A stretch of DNA of 64,000 nt from Ovis canadensis. Lineage: Eukaryota; Chordata; Mammalia; Artiodactyla; Bovidae. The notes beneath the pieces are model-generated. The model ran no database searches. It had not been told where the DNA came from and worked only from the letters and a program-made list of their open reading frames with translations. This document shows, one piece after another, positions 1-10,679 of this stretch. The first letter of the stretch is position 1. Each line of letters begins with the position of its first letter. The translations under genes were made by a program, and so were the position numbers. The stretch covers positions 129,677,384 through 129,741,383 of the forward strand of contig NC_091250.1 in NCBI RefSeq assembly GCF_042477335.2, read 5' to 3'.

Positions 1-739
1 TCTTTTAGAACGAACACTCAAAAAAAAGATGTCCTTTTCATTATAGGAGACTGGATTGCAAAAGAAGGAAGTCAAGAAACACCTGGAATAACAGGCAAAT
101 TTGGCCTTGGAATATGGAATGAAGCAGGGCAAAGACTAATAGAGTTTTGCCAAGAAAATGTACTGGTCATAGCAAACAACCTCTTCCAACAACACAAGAG
201 AAGACTCTACACATGGACATTACCAGATGGTCAACACTGAAATCAGATTGATTATATTTTTTGCAGCCAAAGATGGAGAAGCTCTATACACTCAGCAAAA
301 ACAGGACTGGGAGCTGACTATGGCTCAGATGATGAACTCCTTATTGCCAAATTGAGACTTAAATTGAAGAAAGTAGGGAAAACCACTAGACCATTCATGT
401 ATGACCTAAATCAAATCCCTTATGATTATACAGTGGAAGTGAATAATAATAGATTTAAGGGACTAGATCTGATAGATAGAGTGCCTGATGAACTATGGAA
501 TGAGGTTCATGACATTGTACAGGAGACAGGGATCAAGACCAACCCCATGGAAAAGAAACACAAAAAAAGCAAAATGGCTGTCTGGGGAGGCCTTACAAAT
601 AGCTGTGAAAAGAGAAGCAAAAAGCAAAGGAGAAAAGTAAAGATATAAGTATCTGAATGCAGAGTTCCAAAGAATAGTAAGGAGAGATAAGAAAGCCTTC
701 CTCAGCAATCAATGCAAAGATATAGAGGAAAACAACAGA

Positions 740-1219
740 ATGGGAAAGACTAGAGATCTCTTCAAGAAAATTAGAGATACCAAGGGAACATTTCATGCAA
801 AGATGGGCTCGATAAAGGACAGAAATGGTATGGATCTAACAGAAGCAGCAGATATTAAGAAGAGGTGGCAAGAATACACAGAACAACTGTACAAAAAAAA
901 TCTTCACAACCCAGATAATCACGATGGTGTAATCACTCACCTAGAGCCAGACATCCTGGAATGTGAAGTCAAGTGGGCCTTAGAAAGCATCACTACAAAC
1001 AAAGCTAGTGGAGGTGATGGAATTCCAGTTGAGATATTTCAAATCCTGAAAGATGATGCTGTGAAAGTGCTGCACTCATATGCCAGCAAATTTGGAAAAC
1101 TCATCAGTGGCCACAGGACTGGAAAAGGTCCGTTTTCATTCCAATTCCAAAGAAAGGCAATGCCAAAGAATGCTCAAACTACTGCACAATTGCACTCTTC
1201 TCACACGCTAGTAAAGTAA
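740..1219 (+). pseudogene. BovB ORF2 remnant, start of RT domain
   Basis: This open stretch of 159 codons carries the linker between endonuclease and reverse transcriptase and the first RT block (motif NKASGGDGIP). It loses frame near 1090 relative to the intact copy at 52689-54437. It is part of the BovB at the window start and not a host gene. Confidence 0.85.
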
Positions 1220-1339
1220 TGCTCAAAATTCTCCAAGCCAGGCTTCAGCAATACGTGAACCGTGAAGTTCCAGATGTTCAAGCTGGTTTTTTGAAAAGGC
1301 AGAGGAATCTGAGATCAAATTGCCAACATCCGCTGGATC

Positions 1340-2311
1340 ATGGAAAAAGCAAGAGAGTTCCAGGAAAACATCCATTTCTGCTTTAGTGACTATGCCAAAG
1401 CCTTTGACTGTGTGGATCACAATAAACTGTGGAAAATTCTGAAAGAGATGGGAATACCAGAACACCTGACCTGCCTCTTGAGAAACCTGTATGCAGGTCA
1501 GGAAGCAACAGGTAGAACTGGACATGGAACAACAGACTGGTTCCAAATAGGAGAAGGAGTACGTCAAGGCTGTCTATTGTCACCCTGCTTATTTAACTTC
1601 TATGCAGAGTACATCATGAGAAACACTGGGCTGGAAGAAGCACAAGCTGGAATCAAGATTGCCGGGAGAAATATCAATAACCTCACATATGCAGATGACA
1701 CCACCCTTATGGCAGAAAGTGAAGAGGAACTAAAGAGCCTCTTGATGAAAGTGAAAGAGGAGAATGAAAAAGTTGGCTTAAAGCTCAACATTCAGAAAAT
1801 GAAGATCGTGGCATCTGGTCCCATCACTTCATGGGAGATAGATGGGGAAATGGTGGAAACAGTGGCTGACTTTATTTTGGGGGGCTCCAAAATCACTGCA
1901 GATGGTGATTGCAGCCATGCAATTAAAAGACGCTTTCTCCTTGGGAGAAAAGTTATGACCTACCTAGACAGCATATTTACTTTGCCAACAAAGGTCCGTC
2001 TAGTCAAGCCTATGGTTTTTCCAGTGGTCATTTATGGATGTGAGAGTTGGACTGTGAAGAAAGCTGAGTGCCGAAGAATTGATGCTTTTGAACCATGGTG
2101 TTGGAGAAGACTCTTGAGAGTCCCTTGGACTGCAAGGAGATCCAACCAGTCCATTCTAAAGGAGATCAGTCCTGGGTGTTCTTTGGAAGGAATGATGCTA
2201 AAGCTGAAACTCCAGTACTTTGGCCACTTCATGCGACGAGTTGACTCATTGGAAAAGACTCTGATGCTGAAGGGATTGGGGGCAGGAGGAAGAGGGTTCG
2301 ACAGAGGATGA
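1340..2311 (+). pseudogene. BovB ORF2 remnant, RT catalytic core and C-terminal part
   Basis: This 323-codon open stretch holds the RT palm motifs DYAKAFDCVDH and YADDTTLM, the latter containing the catalytic aspartates, followed by the post-RT segment with [12 protein letters not shown]. It is cut off early by a frameshift near 2300 and lost bases near 1978. The RTE-class assignment rests on match to the other BovB copies in the window. Confidence 0.88.
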
Positions 2312-2459
2312 GATGGCTGGATGGCGTCACTGACTCGATGGACGTGAGTTTGAGTGAACTCCGGGAGTTGGTGATGGACAGGGAGGCCTGGCGTGCTGCG
2401 ATTCATGGGGTCGCAAAGAGTCGGACACGACTGAGCGACTGATCTGAACTGAACTGAGG

Positions 2460-2731
2460 TTAAGTGAGGCCATAATCTGATATGACTCGTGTTCTTAGAA
2501 GGAGAAGAAGAGATACTAAGGATGCTCGTGCACAGAGGAAACCCATGTGAGGAAACAGCGAGAAGACGGCCATCTACACGCCAAGGAGAGAGAATCCAGA
2601 GAAACCAACCTGCCCTCACCTTGATCCTGGACTTCCACCCACCAGAACTGTAAGGATATAAATTTCTGTTGTTTAAACCACCCATTCCATGCTATTCTAC
2701 TGTGGCAGCCCTAGCTGACTATTACATACAA
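2460..2731 (+). mobile_element. MaLR/MLT-like LTR, 3' part
   Basis: The segment has the familiar ancient mammalian LTR layout: a GGTGTTCTTA-like block, CTTGATCCTGGACTTCC, CCAGAACTGTAAGGATATAAATT, then TGTGGCAGCCCTAGC. It is directly preceded by the BovB 3' end, which probably inserted into it. A related copy is at 56608-57350. Confidence 0.7.
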
Positions 2732-2742
2732 CATACCCAGAA

Positions 2743-2962
2743 AGTGTGCGTGCTACATCACTTCAGTCACGTCCGACTCTTTGTGACCTCAGGGACTGTA
2801 GCCCACCAGGACCCTCTGTCCATGAGATTCTCCAAGCAAGAATACTGGAGTGGGTTGTCATGCCCTCCTCCAGATCTTCCCAACCCAGAGATCAAACTCC
2901 CATCTCTTGTGTCTCTTGCATTGGCAGGTGGGTTCTTTGCCACAAGCGCCAACTGGGAAGCC
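2743..2962 (-). mobile_element. Bov-tA SINE
   Basis: Reverse-strand tRNA-Glu-derived SINE: the BovB-like tail (CGTCCGACTCTTTGTGACC) comes first and the tRNA-related head (complement of GCTTCCCAGTTGGCG) last. It is flanked by an imperfect 11-bp target duplication, CATACCCAGAA at 2732-2742 and CATATCCAGAA at 2963-2973. Reading frames inside it are SINE shadows. Confidence 0.92.
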
Positions 2963-2973
2963 CATATCCAGAA

Positions 2974-3382
2974 GAGGTAAATGCAGAGAAACAGAAAGTA
3001 AACTAGTGATTGCCAGGGGATGAGGCGAAGGGGAACATGGGGTTATTACTTAATGGGTAATGAGTGTTCTTCTGGGGTGATGAAAAGTAGAGAGCTAAAA
3101 AAAATTTTAAGAAAACAAAAACAAAAAACTAGAGAGCTGGCAGTCACATAACATTGTGGATACACTAAACGTCACTGAATTCTACACTTTAAACTGATTA
3201 ACTGCATGTGACATGAATTTCACCTCAATTTTTTTTAAGCTAGGGCACACTAATTCACAGACACATAAAGGTAGAATGGTGGCTACCAGCGATTGTGGGA
3301 AGTAAATTAGGAATTATTGGTTGATAGGTCCAATTTGGTTTTAATTTGGAAAGATGAAAAAGTCTAGAGATGGATGGTAGTA
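2974..3382 (+). mobile_element. Old L1 3' end fragments
   Basis: The phrases GTGATTGCCAGGGGATGAGG and AGAATGGTGGCTACCAGCG are typical of the 3' end of ancient mammalian L1. Two overlapping 3'-end-like pieces seem to lie head to tail (2974-3240 and 3250 on), suggesting two insertions or a duplication. The second continues after the BovB piece at 3383-3612. Confidence 0.6.
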
Positions 3383-3612
3383 ATACTTCGGCCACCTGAT
3401 GGGAAGAACTGATTGATTGAAAAAGATCCTTATGCTGGGAAAAATTGAAAGCAAGAGAAGAAGGGGGCAGCAGAGGTTGAAATGGTTGGATAACATCACT
3501 TACACAATGGAGATGAATTTGAACAAATTTCAGGAGATAGTGGATGACAGAGGACCCTGGCATGCTATAATCCATGAAGTCATAAACAGTCAAAAACAAC
3601 TTAGCGACTGAA
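3383..3612 (+). mobile_element. BovB 3' end fragment (diverged)
   Basis: About 230 bp of the BovB 3' terminus, from the block TACTTYGGCCACCTGATG to TTAGCGACTGAAGAACA. It is clearly more diverged than the copy at the window start. It sits inside an old L1 3' end, which resumes at about 3615. Confidence 0.85.
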
Positions 3613-3740
3613 GAACAAATGGTTGTGTAACAACGTGAATACAATTAATGCCACTGATATGCTCACTTTTAAATGGTTTAAATGGCAGGTTTTATGTTAT
3701 GCATACTTGACCATAATTGTTTTTCTAATTTTTAACTACA
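3613..3740 (+). mobile_element. Old L1 3' end, continued
   Basis: This resumes the L1 interrupted by the BovB fragment: TGAATACAATTAATGCCACTG followed by a TTTAAATGGTTTAAATGG block, which is common near old L1 3' ends. Low-complexity AT-rich DNA follows. Confidence 0.55.
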
Positions 3741-4117
3741 GTCTTGCATTTATCAAAGAAAACTTGGAGTGAAAAGTTGAACCACATACTCTCTACTATC
3801 TTCTCAACTTTTCTGTAAACCAAAAAGTGTCTTACAGAGGCTATTTTTAAAACTAGTCAAATCTCAATTGGGAGAAGATATTTGCCACATACATCTTAGC
3901 AAAAGAGAGAGAGAGGAGGAAGAGAGTCAAAGATAAGTGAAAAGAGAGGTCAGAGAATAATAAAGCTGTGAGAAGGCACCGGGGGGGGGGGGGGGCGGGG
4001 GAGGGGGTCTATATTCACTTTCCTGTATCCTTAGGTTCATGACCAACTTTCTTCCAACTTCATACAAATGTTCCGCAGACTAAACTTCTAGCCCCACTTC
4101 CAATAGCTCCCTCCTGC
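3741..4117. other. No gene seen; GA-rich and poly-G stretches
   Basis: I recognise no gene or clear repeat family. A short (GA)n block lies near 3904-3916, and an almost pure G tract runs at about 3981-4007, long enough to be prone to G-quadruplex formation and to length error in sequencing. Confidence 0.6.
3981..4007 (+). repeat. Poly-G tract
   Basis: Twenty-seven bases that are G apart from one C and one A. The exact length in an assembly is uncertain. Confidence 0.9.
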
Positions 4118-4266
4118 AGTAGTTTTCTATTGCTGCTGTAACAAATTACCAATTTAGCAGCTCTAAACAACACAGTTTACTTTAACAGTTCTGAAAACCC
4201 AAAGTCCAGGTCAATTTAGCAGTTTTCTCTGCTTTGGTTCTGACAAGATCAAAGGCAAGGTGTTAG

Positions 4267-4566
4267 GGGCTTTGCTGGTGGCTCAGTGATAAAAGAACCC
4301 ACCTGCCGAAGCAGGAGACACCGGTTTGATCCCTGATCTGGGAAGATTCCATGAGTCATGAAGCAGCTAAGCTGATGCACCACAGCTACTGAGCCTGTGC
4401 TCTAGAGCCCAAGACCTGAACTACTGAAGCCCGAACAACCTAGAACCCATGCTCTCCAACAAGAGAAGCCACCACAGTAAGAAGCCTGTGCATGGCAAAT
4501 ACGGAAAAGCTCATGTAGCAATGAAGATCCTCCACAGCCAAAAATAAGTGAACAAAAATATAAAAA
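4267..4566 (+). mobile_element. CHR-type tRNA-Glu SINE with target duplication
   Basis: Starts with a tRNA-Glu-like head (GGCTTTGCTGGTGGCTCAG), continues with the CHR body (CTACTGAGCCTGTGCTCTAGAG, CAACAAGAGAAGCC) and ends in an A-rich tail. It is flanked by a perfect 12-bp duplication, GCAAGGTGTTAG, at 4255-4266 and 4567-4578. Confidence 0.93.
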
Positions 4567-5036
4567 GCAAGGTGTTAGCTAACAGGCCTCTTATCAGGAG
4601 GCTCGGGGATGTAGGCTCATTCAGGTTCGTTCAGGTTGTTGGCAGAATCCCATCGGTCCTGGAATGTAGGACTGAGGTCCCCACATTCTTGCTGGCTGTT
4701 GGTTGGGGCCACCCTTGGTTCCTAGACGACTCTCTCATCCTTTTTAGGCTCTCAGGTTTTCAATAACAGGCATTTTTAGATCATTTGTAGGCAGTTACTG
4801 TTTCACTCTGATTCTTTCACAAATATGCTTCCTTTTACAAGAGATTCACAGAAAGAATTCTGGCACTTACTGGAGAATATTAGTTTCTGATAAGGTTTTG
4901 GGTCTTACCATTGAACTGGGCATAGTGGCAGTTTACCATCTGCGGATGATTAATCACTCCTGTAAGATTCCTCCTGATGAAGATCCATGTCTGTTTTGAA
5001 GACTTCCTATGACTCACTTTCTAAAATGACTCCTTG

Positions 5037-5532
5037 TTTTTGTTTTTACAACTCAGTTTTAATTTTTTAACACCAAAAACATTTTGTACTGGGGTATAGC
5101 AGATTAAAAACGTTGAGGTAGTTTCAGGTGAACAGCACAGGGACTCAGCCATACATATATATGCACCCATTCTCCCCCAAGACCCCCCTCCCATCCAGGC
5201 TGCCATATAACATTGAGCAGAGTTCCATGTGCTATACAGCAGGCCCTTGTTGATTATCCATTCTAAATGTTTCAGTGTGTACATGACCCTCCCCAAATCC
5301 CTAACCATCCCTTCCCCCCGGCAACCATAAGTTCATTTTCTAAGTCTTGAGTCTCTGTTTTATAAGCAAGTTCATCTGCATGATTTCTTTTTAGATTCCA
5401 CATATAAGGGGTGTTCATATGATATCTCTCTTTCTCTGTCTGACTTACTTCACTCAGTATGACACTCTCTAAGCCCATCCATGTTGCTGCAAATGGCTTT
5501 ATTTCATTCTTTTTAATGACCAAGTAATATTC
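5037..5532 (-). mobile_element. Ruminant L1 3' end
   Basis: Reverse-strand L1 tail of about 500 bp, with the complement of the poly-A tail at the left and end-of-ORF2/3'-UTR phrases such as AACAGCACAGGGACTCAGCC. The 16-bp duplication CTAAAATGACTCCTTG / CTAAAATGGCTGCTTG (5021-5036 and 5533-5548) has two mismatches, so the insertion is 5'-truncated but otherwise complete. Confidence 0.92.
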
Positions 5533-5737
5533 CTAAAATGGCTGCTTGTCGTTCAGACGTGGCCATAAGCTCTCTAGGGGCACACCTCTCACACAGCACT
5601 GCTCTCTCTCCTCTGTGAGACATAACTGTCTGGGACTGAGCCTTCCCAGCACAAAAGGGAGAGGATACCAATGCCAAATACCCAAAAGACTGCTCACCAA
5701 TGCTTTCTAAGGAAAGATCTTGATCGAAAGGGAGAAA

Positions 5738-6240
5738 TGTGAAAGGAAAAAGTCAAAATGGAGTCATTATTGCTCAGAGAGCTCTAAAATGAAGCTGGAG
5801 GCCATTAAGGAAGTGTGACTTAATGTGCACTTCGTAAGGATGGAACCCGACATTTGACCTGATGAAGTGTTCCAGAACACCTGTCAAAAACTCAAGATAC
5901 TTATCAGAACCTTATCCTAAAGTAACTCGTGACAATCCATCTACTTATCCAACCCTTAACCTGAAACAGCTTGTGATTCCTTAAGGATAAATATTTTCAC
6001 ATCAGAGCTGATCAAGTCTTGCCAGGCAATTTTTAACAACAAGCATACAGCTTTTTGTCCTTATAAGCCCCTGACTCTTTCTCTTCCTCAGAACACACTT
6101 TCAAGGTTACCCTGAACCTGTGTGTCCCAATTCTTAAGATCCCAAATGAAGTCTTTTCTTATTTTCTTATTTCAGTACTGTTTATTTTGGTTGACACCCT
6201 ACCTGTGGCTGCTTGCATCTCAGACCGAGTCATGGCACCT
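5738..6240 (+). mobile_element. ERV LTR (family shared with 13000-13440)
   Basis: Begins TGTGAAAGGAAAAAGTCAAA and ends near TTTGGTTGACA at about 6196, followed by a short stretch also seen in the related copy. Shared blocks with the reverse copy at 13000-13440 include AAGATACTTATC, TAACTCGT, TCTACTTATC and CTTGTGATTCCTT. No internal retroviral genes are present. The exact ends are uncertain. Confidence 0.7.
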
Positions 6241-6649
6241 CAAATCATTCTCATGCTTTAAATTTGTCCAAAGTCTCTCAGACGACAAGTTGTGAGGCTA
6301 ACTAGAGCCAGCATCAGCACATTCGATTATCTCATGCTTGGGATATCTCTGATTCTTCCTGCTTTCCTTTTCTACCTCACTTCTTTAAATCCAGCCCCAA
6401 AACATTCTTTGCTTTAAAGGGCAGAGATTGAGGTCCACTCGGATGATCCAGGCCAGTCTCTTTATTTTATGATCTTTAATTTTAATTACATCCACAAAGT
6501 CCTTTTTGCCGTGTAACATATTCATAATTACCAAATATGTTATGTAATTCATAATACACTCTCAGGTTCCAGGGATCAGGAATATGGACATCTTTGGGGG
6601 CCACCCTGCCTCCTACACTTCCCTAGAGGTCTTGGTTCCCAACACCACT

Positions 6650-6840
6650 AGATACCGGAGGAGACACTGTGAGGCCCAGAGAGCTATCTTCCAGCCATTA
6701 CCTAATTTTCCCAGATACTCCCAGCCAGCAAGTAGTGGGGTTAGGAACCAAACCTCAGATCTGTCTAAAGCCAACACTTTGCCCTCAACCACCACATTCT
6801 ACAGTCTAACAATAATGCCACTTATCTGCCTCATACTGTA
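6650..6840 (+). mobile_element. MIR-like relic
   Basis: GAGGCCCAGAGAG, then CCAGCAAGTAGTGGGGTTAGGAACC and a run of old core-SINE-like sequence match the general MIR layout. Strongly diverged. Confidence 0.55.
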
Positions 6841-6944
6841 GCAAGTTTATGATGCACTTTTGCACCCATTTTCTCACCTAATCCTGTCAATAGCCCTGAT
6901 GGGCATTCTGAAGTGGGAATACCAGCTCCACTTGGTTGTCAACT

Positions 6945-7195
6945 GAAAGAAAAGTCCTCAATGTAACAGTTGTGAGTTCAGTTTTATTCAGGCCCTTACT
7001 GAGGACTATAGCCCAGGAACCAGCCCCCTCAGATGGCTGAAGAACTGGTCCAGTGAGGCAACAGAGGAGGTAAGGCTATATATGAATTTTTTGCTCAGGG
7101 GGAGGGGGAAATCATGTTTCAAATATCAAAAGATACTGCTAATCACAAAGAAGAGACATACCAAGTTAATGAAAATTTTCCTTAGATATGCAACT
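6945..7195 (-). mobile_element. ERV LTR-like fragment
   Basis: The complement reads AATAAAACTGAACTCACAAC followed by a TTTCTTTCAGTTGACA-like end, the usual layout of an LTR polyadenylation region and 3' end. A similar signature is at 9054-9290. Family not identified. Confidence 0.5.
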
Positions 7196-7212
7196 TAACA
7201 ATCTGGGAGTTG

Positions 7213-7503
7213 AGACTTCCCTGGTGGTACAGTGGTTAAGAATCTGCCTGCCAGTGCAGGGGACATGGATTCAATCCCTGGTCCAGGAAGATGCCACAAA
7301 TCTCAGAGAAAGTAAGCCAGTACGCCACAACTACTGAGCCCATGCGTCTAGAGACCATGCTCTGCAACAAGAGAAGCCGCTACAGTGAGTAGCCCCTGAC
7401 ACCAGCAACTGGAGAATAGCTCCTGCTCCAAGCAACTAGAGAAAGCCAGCACGCAGCGAAGAGACGGAGCGCATCCCAAAGTACAATAAATTAATTTTAA
7501 AAA
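7213..7503 (+). mobile_element. CHR-type tRNA-Glu SINE with target duplication
   Basis: Head GACTTCCCTGGTGGTACAG, body CTACTGAGCCCATGCGTCTAGAG and an A-rich tail. An imperfect duplication AATCTGGGAGTTG / AATCTAGGGGTTG lies at 7200-7212 and 7504-7516. Confidence 0.92.
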
Positions 7504-7657
7504 AATCTAGGGGTTGGTATATCCAAAGCACAAAGTGCTTTCCACTTTTCCATCCTGAATTCCTCTCAGGGCACACCACAGTGAGGTGAGATGGCAACCA
7601 AAGGCGTTGACAGAACTGCAATGACAGGCAGCATTCATTTCCTTTACATGATTTACT

Positions 7658-7875
7658 AGGGCTTTCCCAGGTGGCACTAGGGGTAAAGAAACCACGTGCT
7701 AATGCAGGAGACATTAGACACGAGGGTTCCATCCCTGGGTCGGGAAGATCCCCTGGAGGAGGGCATGCCAACTCACTCCAGTATTCCTGCCTGGAAAATC
7801 CCCTGGAGAGCAGAGCCTGGCGGCTACAGTCCGTGGCATCACAGAGTCGGACACGACTGAGTGACTAACATTTTC
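7658..7875 (+). mobile_element. Bov-tA SINE with perfect target duplication
   Basis: Complete tRNA-Glu-headed Bov-tA, from GGGCTTTCCCAGGTGGCAC to GACACGACTGAGTGACTAAC. The 12-bp duplication ACATGATTTACT is perfect at 7646-7657 and 7876-7887, so this is a fairly young insertion. Confidence 0.95.
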
Positions 7876-7887
7876 ACATGATTTACT

Positions 7888-8339
7888 GGAAAACTGAGGC
7901 CCAAGTCCACAGCATTTGTGCAAACAGGATCCTCCACCCCACACAGAATATCTATTGTATGTCTGGAAGCCACGGGACTAGAACATAAACTTATCCACTT
8001 ATTCCTTCCCAGTAGTTAGTTAGCGCTCTCCTCACAGACTTTAGTTTGGTAAGGATTTCGTTTTAATAAACTCTCCCTGAGGACCCGCTCTATGCCAGGT
8101 TTGGGCTGAGGCACCAGACCAGCCTTTGCGTTGGAGAGTTTACAGAGATGGGAAGGGAAGGCAGCCATGGGCTTCACAGCCCTGGCTTACCAGGGCTTGG
8201 TGTAACTCAGTTTCTGCTGTGGAAACATCACTTTTGCAACTCAGAGTTAAAACCCACGTCCTCAAGACCCAACCCAAAGGGAAGGACACGACTAGGAATG
8301 AGCGAGCACAGACACCCATTTGCCTCACTCCAACCCGTA
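7888..8339. other. Unique sequence left of the CpG island
   Basis: I recognise no exon or repeat here. GC content climbs toward the CpG island that begins near 8340. Open frames on both strands run through it but show no family match I know. Confidence 0.5.
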
Positions 8340-8990
8340 CCCAGATAGGGGTGGCTCAGCGTTTCCACCCTGGGCGTGGCCGTAAAGGGGTCCCGGGGTG
8401 TCGTGAAAGGGGCTGCAAAGCCACACAGCGCCGGTCCATGGTGGGGGCCATTTTGGGTGTGGTTCTCGCTGCTTTGAGGCGAAAGGCAAAGCTTTTATCA
8501 AAAAGCGAACAAAACTCAAGAACCTGTTGCCCAGATTCGTCGAGCTCAGCACCGCTCCCACCGCGCCTCTCGGGCACGGCGACGGGACCCCAGGCCGTGG
8601 GGTGTGGCGGGCCGGTGCCGCCCATGGGCGCGGACCCGGGCCGAACACCGGAAGACGCCGGGGAGGGGGTGGGGTGACCCGCGCTCCCTGCCGCCCGCCG
8701 GGAAGTCGGCGCCCGCGAGCGCGCGCATCTGAGGGCGGGAGAGCGAGACGGGGGCCTCAGAGGCGCGCCCCGCCCCGCCGTGTTGTGCCTTAGCGGAGGA
8801 GAAAGTGATGCGGCTGTGGGAGGAGAGGGCGGAGGAGGCAGTGGAGGCCCCGCTGACTGGGCGGAGGGCTGTGGAGCCACCCCAGAGGATGCGCGGGCGC
8901 AGGCGTGACTGAGGCCCTGGGGGCGGGTGGAGCATGGCGGACTGGTTTGCCCTGCGTTGGTTTGTCCACACGGGGCGGTGGGCGAGCCAG
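8340..8990. promoter_or_regulatory. CpG island with no recognised gene
   Basis: CpG-dense, GC-rich stretch with several GGGCGG/CCGCCC boxes, for example near 8766-8780, and an ATGGCGG (YY1-like) element at 8934-8940. This is the usual look of a TATA-less housekeeping promoter, possibly bidirectional. An ATG at 8934 is followed by 19 open codons and a consensus splice donor (GGTGAG, GT at 8992). No neighbouring repeat explains it. I could not find coding exons of MRFAP1L1, S100P or KIAA0232 beside it. It may drive a lncRNA or a gene whose other exons lie to the left of the window. Confidence 0.75.
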
Positions 8991-8991
8991 G
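8934..8991 (+). other. Candidate first coding exon in the CpG island
   Basis: The ATG sits in context AGCATGG. It opens a 19-codon run rich in tryptophan and other aromatics (begins MADWFALRW) that reaches a good 5' splice donor. I know no protein with this start, and the frame also stays open past the donor to 9254. It is equally possible that transcription runs on the other strand. Confidence 0.25.
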
Positions 8992-9053
8992 GTGAGACCT
9001 TACTGAGCAGCTCTCTTACATATCGGTTTCCATTTTTCAACCTTGGCCATGTG

Positions 9054-9290
9054 GACTTAAAAATATTCACAACCCAAAAGTTGAGAGTTGTGTTTTATTC
9101 AGTGGAAAATTTTATAATTTCAAGCCCAGAAGACAGTAACTCAAGTGACCCTGAGAGAACTGCTCCAAGGAGGCAAGGGAAGGGAGCCAGGTTACATGGA
9201 AGTTTTCCAACGAAGGGCAGGTCGTCTGAATGTCAGAAGATTATTGTAAACTAAAGAAAACCAGAGACCTCAAACTAAGAAATGTAGTGC
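9054..9290 (-). mobile_element. ERV LTR-like fragment
   Basis: Complement has GAATAAAACACAACTCTCAAC, an LTR-type polyadenylation block similar to the fragment at 6945-7195. It abuts the CpG island. No ERV genes follow. Confidence 0.5.
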
Positions 9291-9645
9291 TTTTGTGTAT
9301 TGGGGAAGATACAAGAGTCTGGGCTCACTGAACCCGTGTGTGCTACGCACCTCACCTGTCTGGGGCCAGTGTGCTGTGTTCACGTCCTAAGTTTCCTCAG
9401 GGCTCTCTGGGTTGCAGTCCAGTGGCTGCTCCATGGCAGGTCTTCTTTCCTCCCTGAGTTCTCCCAGGCTAACCAGCTAGCTCACTATCCACAGTGGCTG
9501 CAATCTCTGATGACTCTGACAACCTTTGTTTACTGATAATTCATTGCAGGAAACATCCCATTTCTCAGCAGTTAAAATAATTTAATGTGTTGTGAAACAT
9601 GAAGACCACTTCTAGTAAAAATATTTGCAGAATGTGGACTGGCTC
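9291..9645. other. No gene or clear repeat seen
   Basis: Moderately GC sequence with short open frames only. It may be more of the LTR or internal ERV sequence next to it, but I cannot support that. Confidence 0.4.
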
Positions 9646-9815
9646 AGGCTTCCCCAGTAGCTCAGCAGTAAAAAATCTGCCTGCAATACAGGAGACACAA
9701 GTTCAATCCCTGGGTTGGGAAGATCCCCTGGAGGAGGTAATGACTACCCGCTCCAATGTTCTTGCCTGGAGAATCCCATGGACAGTCGGATATGACTGAA
9801 GCAACTGAGCATGGA
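9646..9815 (+). mobile_element. Bov-tA SINE, shortened tail
   Basis: tRNA-Glu-like head CAGGCTTCCCCAGTAGCTCAG, middle GGGAAGATCCCCTGGAGGAG, and a tail missing the usual CTACAGTCCATGGGG block. Confidence 0.9.
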
Positions 9816-10353
9816 CTAGCTCAGAAACTGGAGTGAAGAACCCTGGTCTCAGGGCCAAAAAAAAAAGAAAGAAATGGGAGTGTTAGAGACCGGCTGCATG
9901 AGCCTACAGCTTCTCATATGTCCTCAGAGCAAGTGGTAACATTCCCAGGAGTGATCAGGGTTGCCTGTCTGCCTCTTTGAAAAGAGACTCAAGAATTTAT
10001 GTTGTATTGATGAACTTGCCCCAGTCTAGGTTACCGCTGGTCGACCCTGTTCATCTGGTAGGGACTGACTTCTTGGAGAGGATGAACCAGGAGTCTTTGC
10101 ACTTTCTCTCTCCACATTTCCGTCTGTGTATTCACCCCTTAAACACTAAATCTCCAGTACTAGTGTGGTAGATGGTTTCAGTATTAGGTTGTCATATGAG
10201 AGATTTGACTAAGTACATTTAGTTTGGGAAAGATCACTTGTAACTAAATAATGTTACATAAAGGAACAGGGCCTAGACTGTAAGCTGCTGTGAGGTCCTA
10301 TTTTTGTTATTGTGATTTTATTGTATTTTTAAATCTTGAACATGTATTCTTGC
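9816..10353. other. No gene seen
   Basis: Contains an A-rich run near 9860-9880 and AT-rich DNA toward the right. I do not recognise a family or a coding exon. Confidence 0.4.
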
Positions 10354-10535
10354 AGCTTCCCTGATGGTCCATTGGTTGAGAATCCACTTTGCAATGGAAG
10401 AAACATGAGTTCAATCCCTGGTCAGGGAACTAAGATCCCACAAGCCATGGAGCAGCTAAGTCCATGTACTCCAGAGCCTCCATGAGGCAATGAAGATGAT
10501 GCAGCCAAATAAATAAAATATTTTTAATTAAAAAT
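10354..10535 (+). mobile_element. CHR-type SINE
   Basis: Head AGCTTCCCTGATGGTCCATTG, TCAATCCCTGGTCAGGGAAC, and a shortened body ending GATGCAGCCAAATAAATAAA. The body lacks most of the CTACTGAGCC segment. Confidence 0.88.
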
Positions 10536-10679
10536 TTTTGAAAAGAAAGTATATTCTTACATTATGTTATTAAGCATTAAAGTTGCTTCCCAGAATTTGG
10601 GACCCAAGAAAGAGACTTGAGGGCAGAGTTCTATAAGAAAAAAGGCACTGCTTGGCTGCAGATGTGGAAGCAAGAACTG

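Larger units (their letters stand above)
1..2457 (+). mobile_element. BovB LINE (RTE class), clipped by window edge
   Basis: The sequence enters inside the endonuclease region and runs through the reverse transcriptase to the typical BovB 3' end, which closes with a short GAACTGAACTGA-type repeat. The reading frame is broken many times: a stop near 239, frameshifts near 640 and 1090, loss of two bases near 1290, and a short deletion near 1978 in the post-RT region. Its 5' end lies outside the window. It is a dead copy. Confidence 0.95.
4118..6610 (-). mobile_element. Ancient mammalian repeat, broken by three insertions
   Basis: Scattered pieces (4118-4254, 4579-5020, 5549-5737, 6241-6610) keep one order: GTAGTTTTCTATTGCTGCTG and AACAAATTACCA at the left, and TTCCAGGGATCAGGAATATG plus GACATCTTTGGGGGCCACC at the right. 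This is a common old mammalian repeat, possibly MaLR-like. A CHR SINE, an L1 end and an ERV LTR have split it. I am not sure of the family name. Confidence 0.5.

Noticed and set aside
2767-2952. Many 60-90 codon frames with LQYSCLENPMDRGAW or VLAWRIPWTEEPG
   Set aside because: These are translations of Bov-tA SINEs in various frames, not genes.
8126-9070. Several frames of 88-183 codons on both strands in the CpG island
   Set aside because: GC-rich DNA has few stops; the products look like low-complexity Pro/Arg/Ala sequence and overlap each other.
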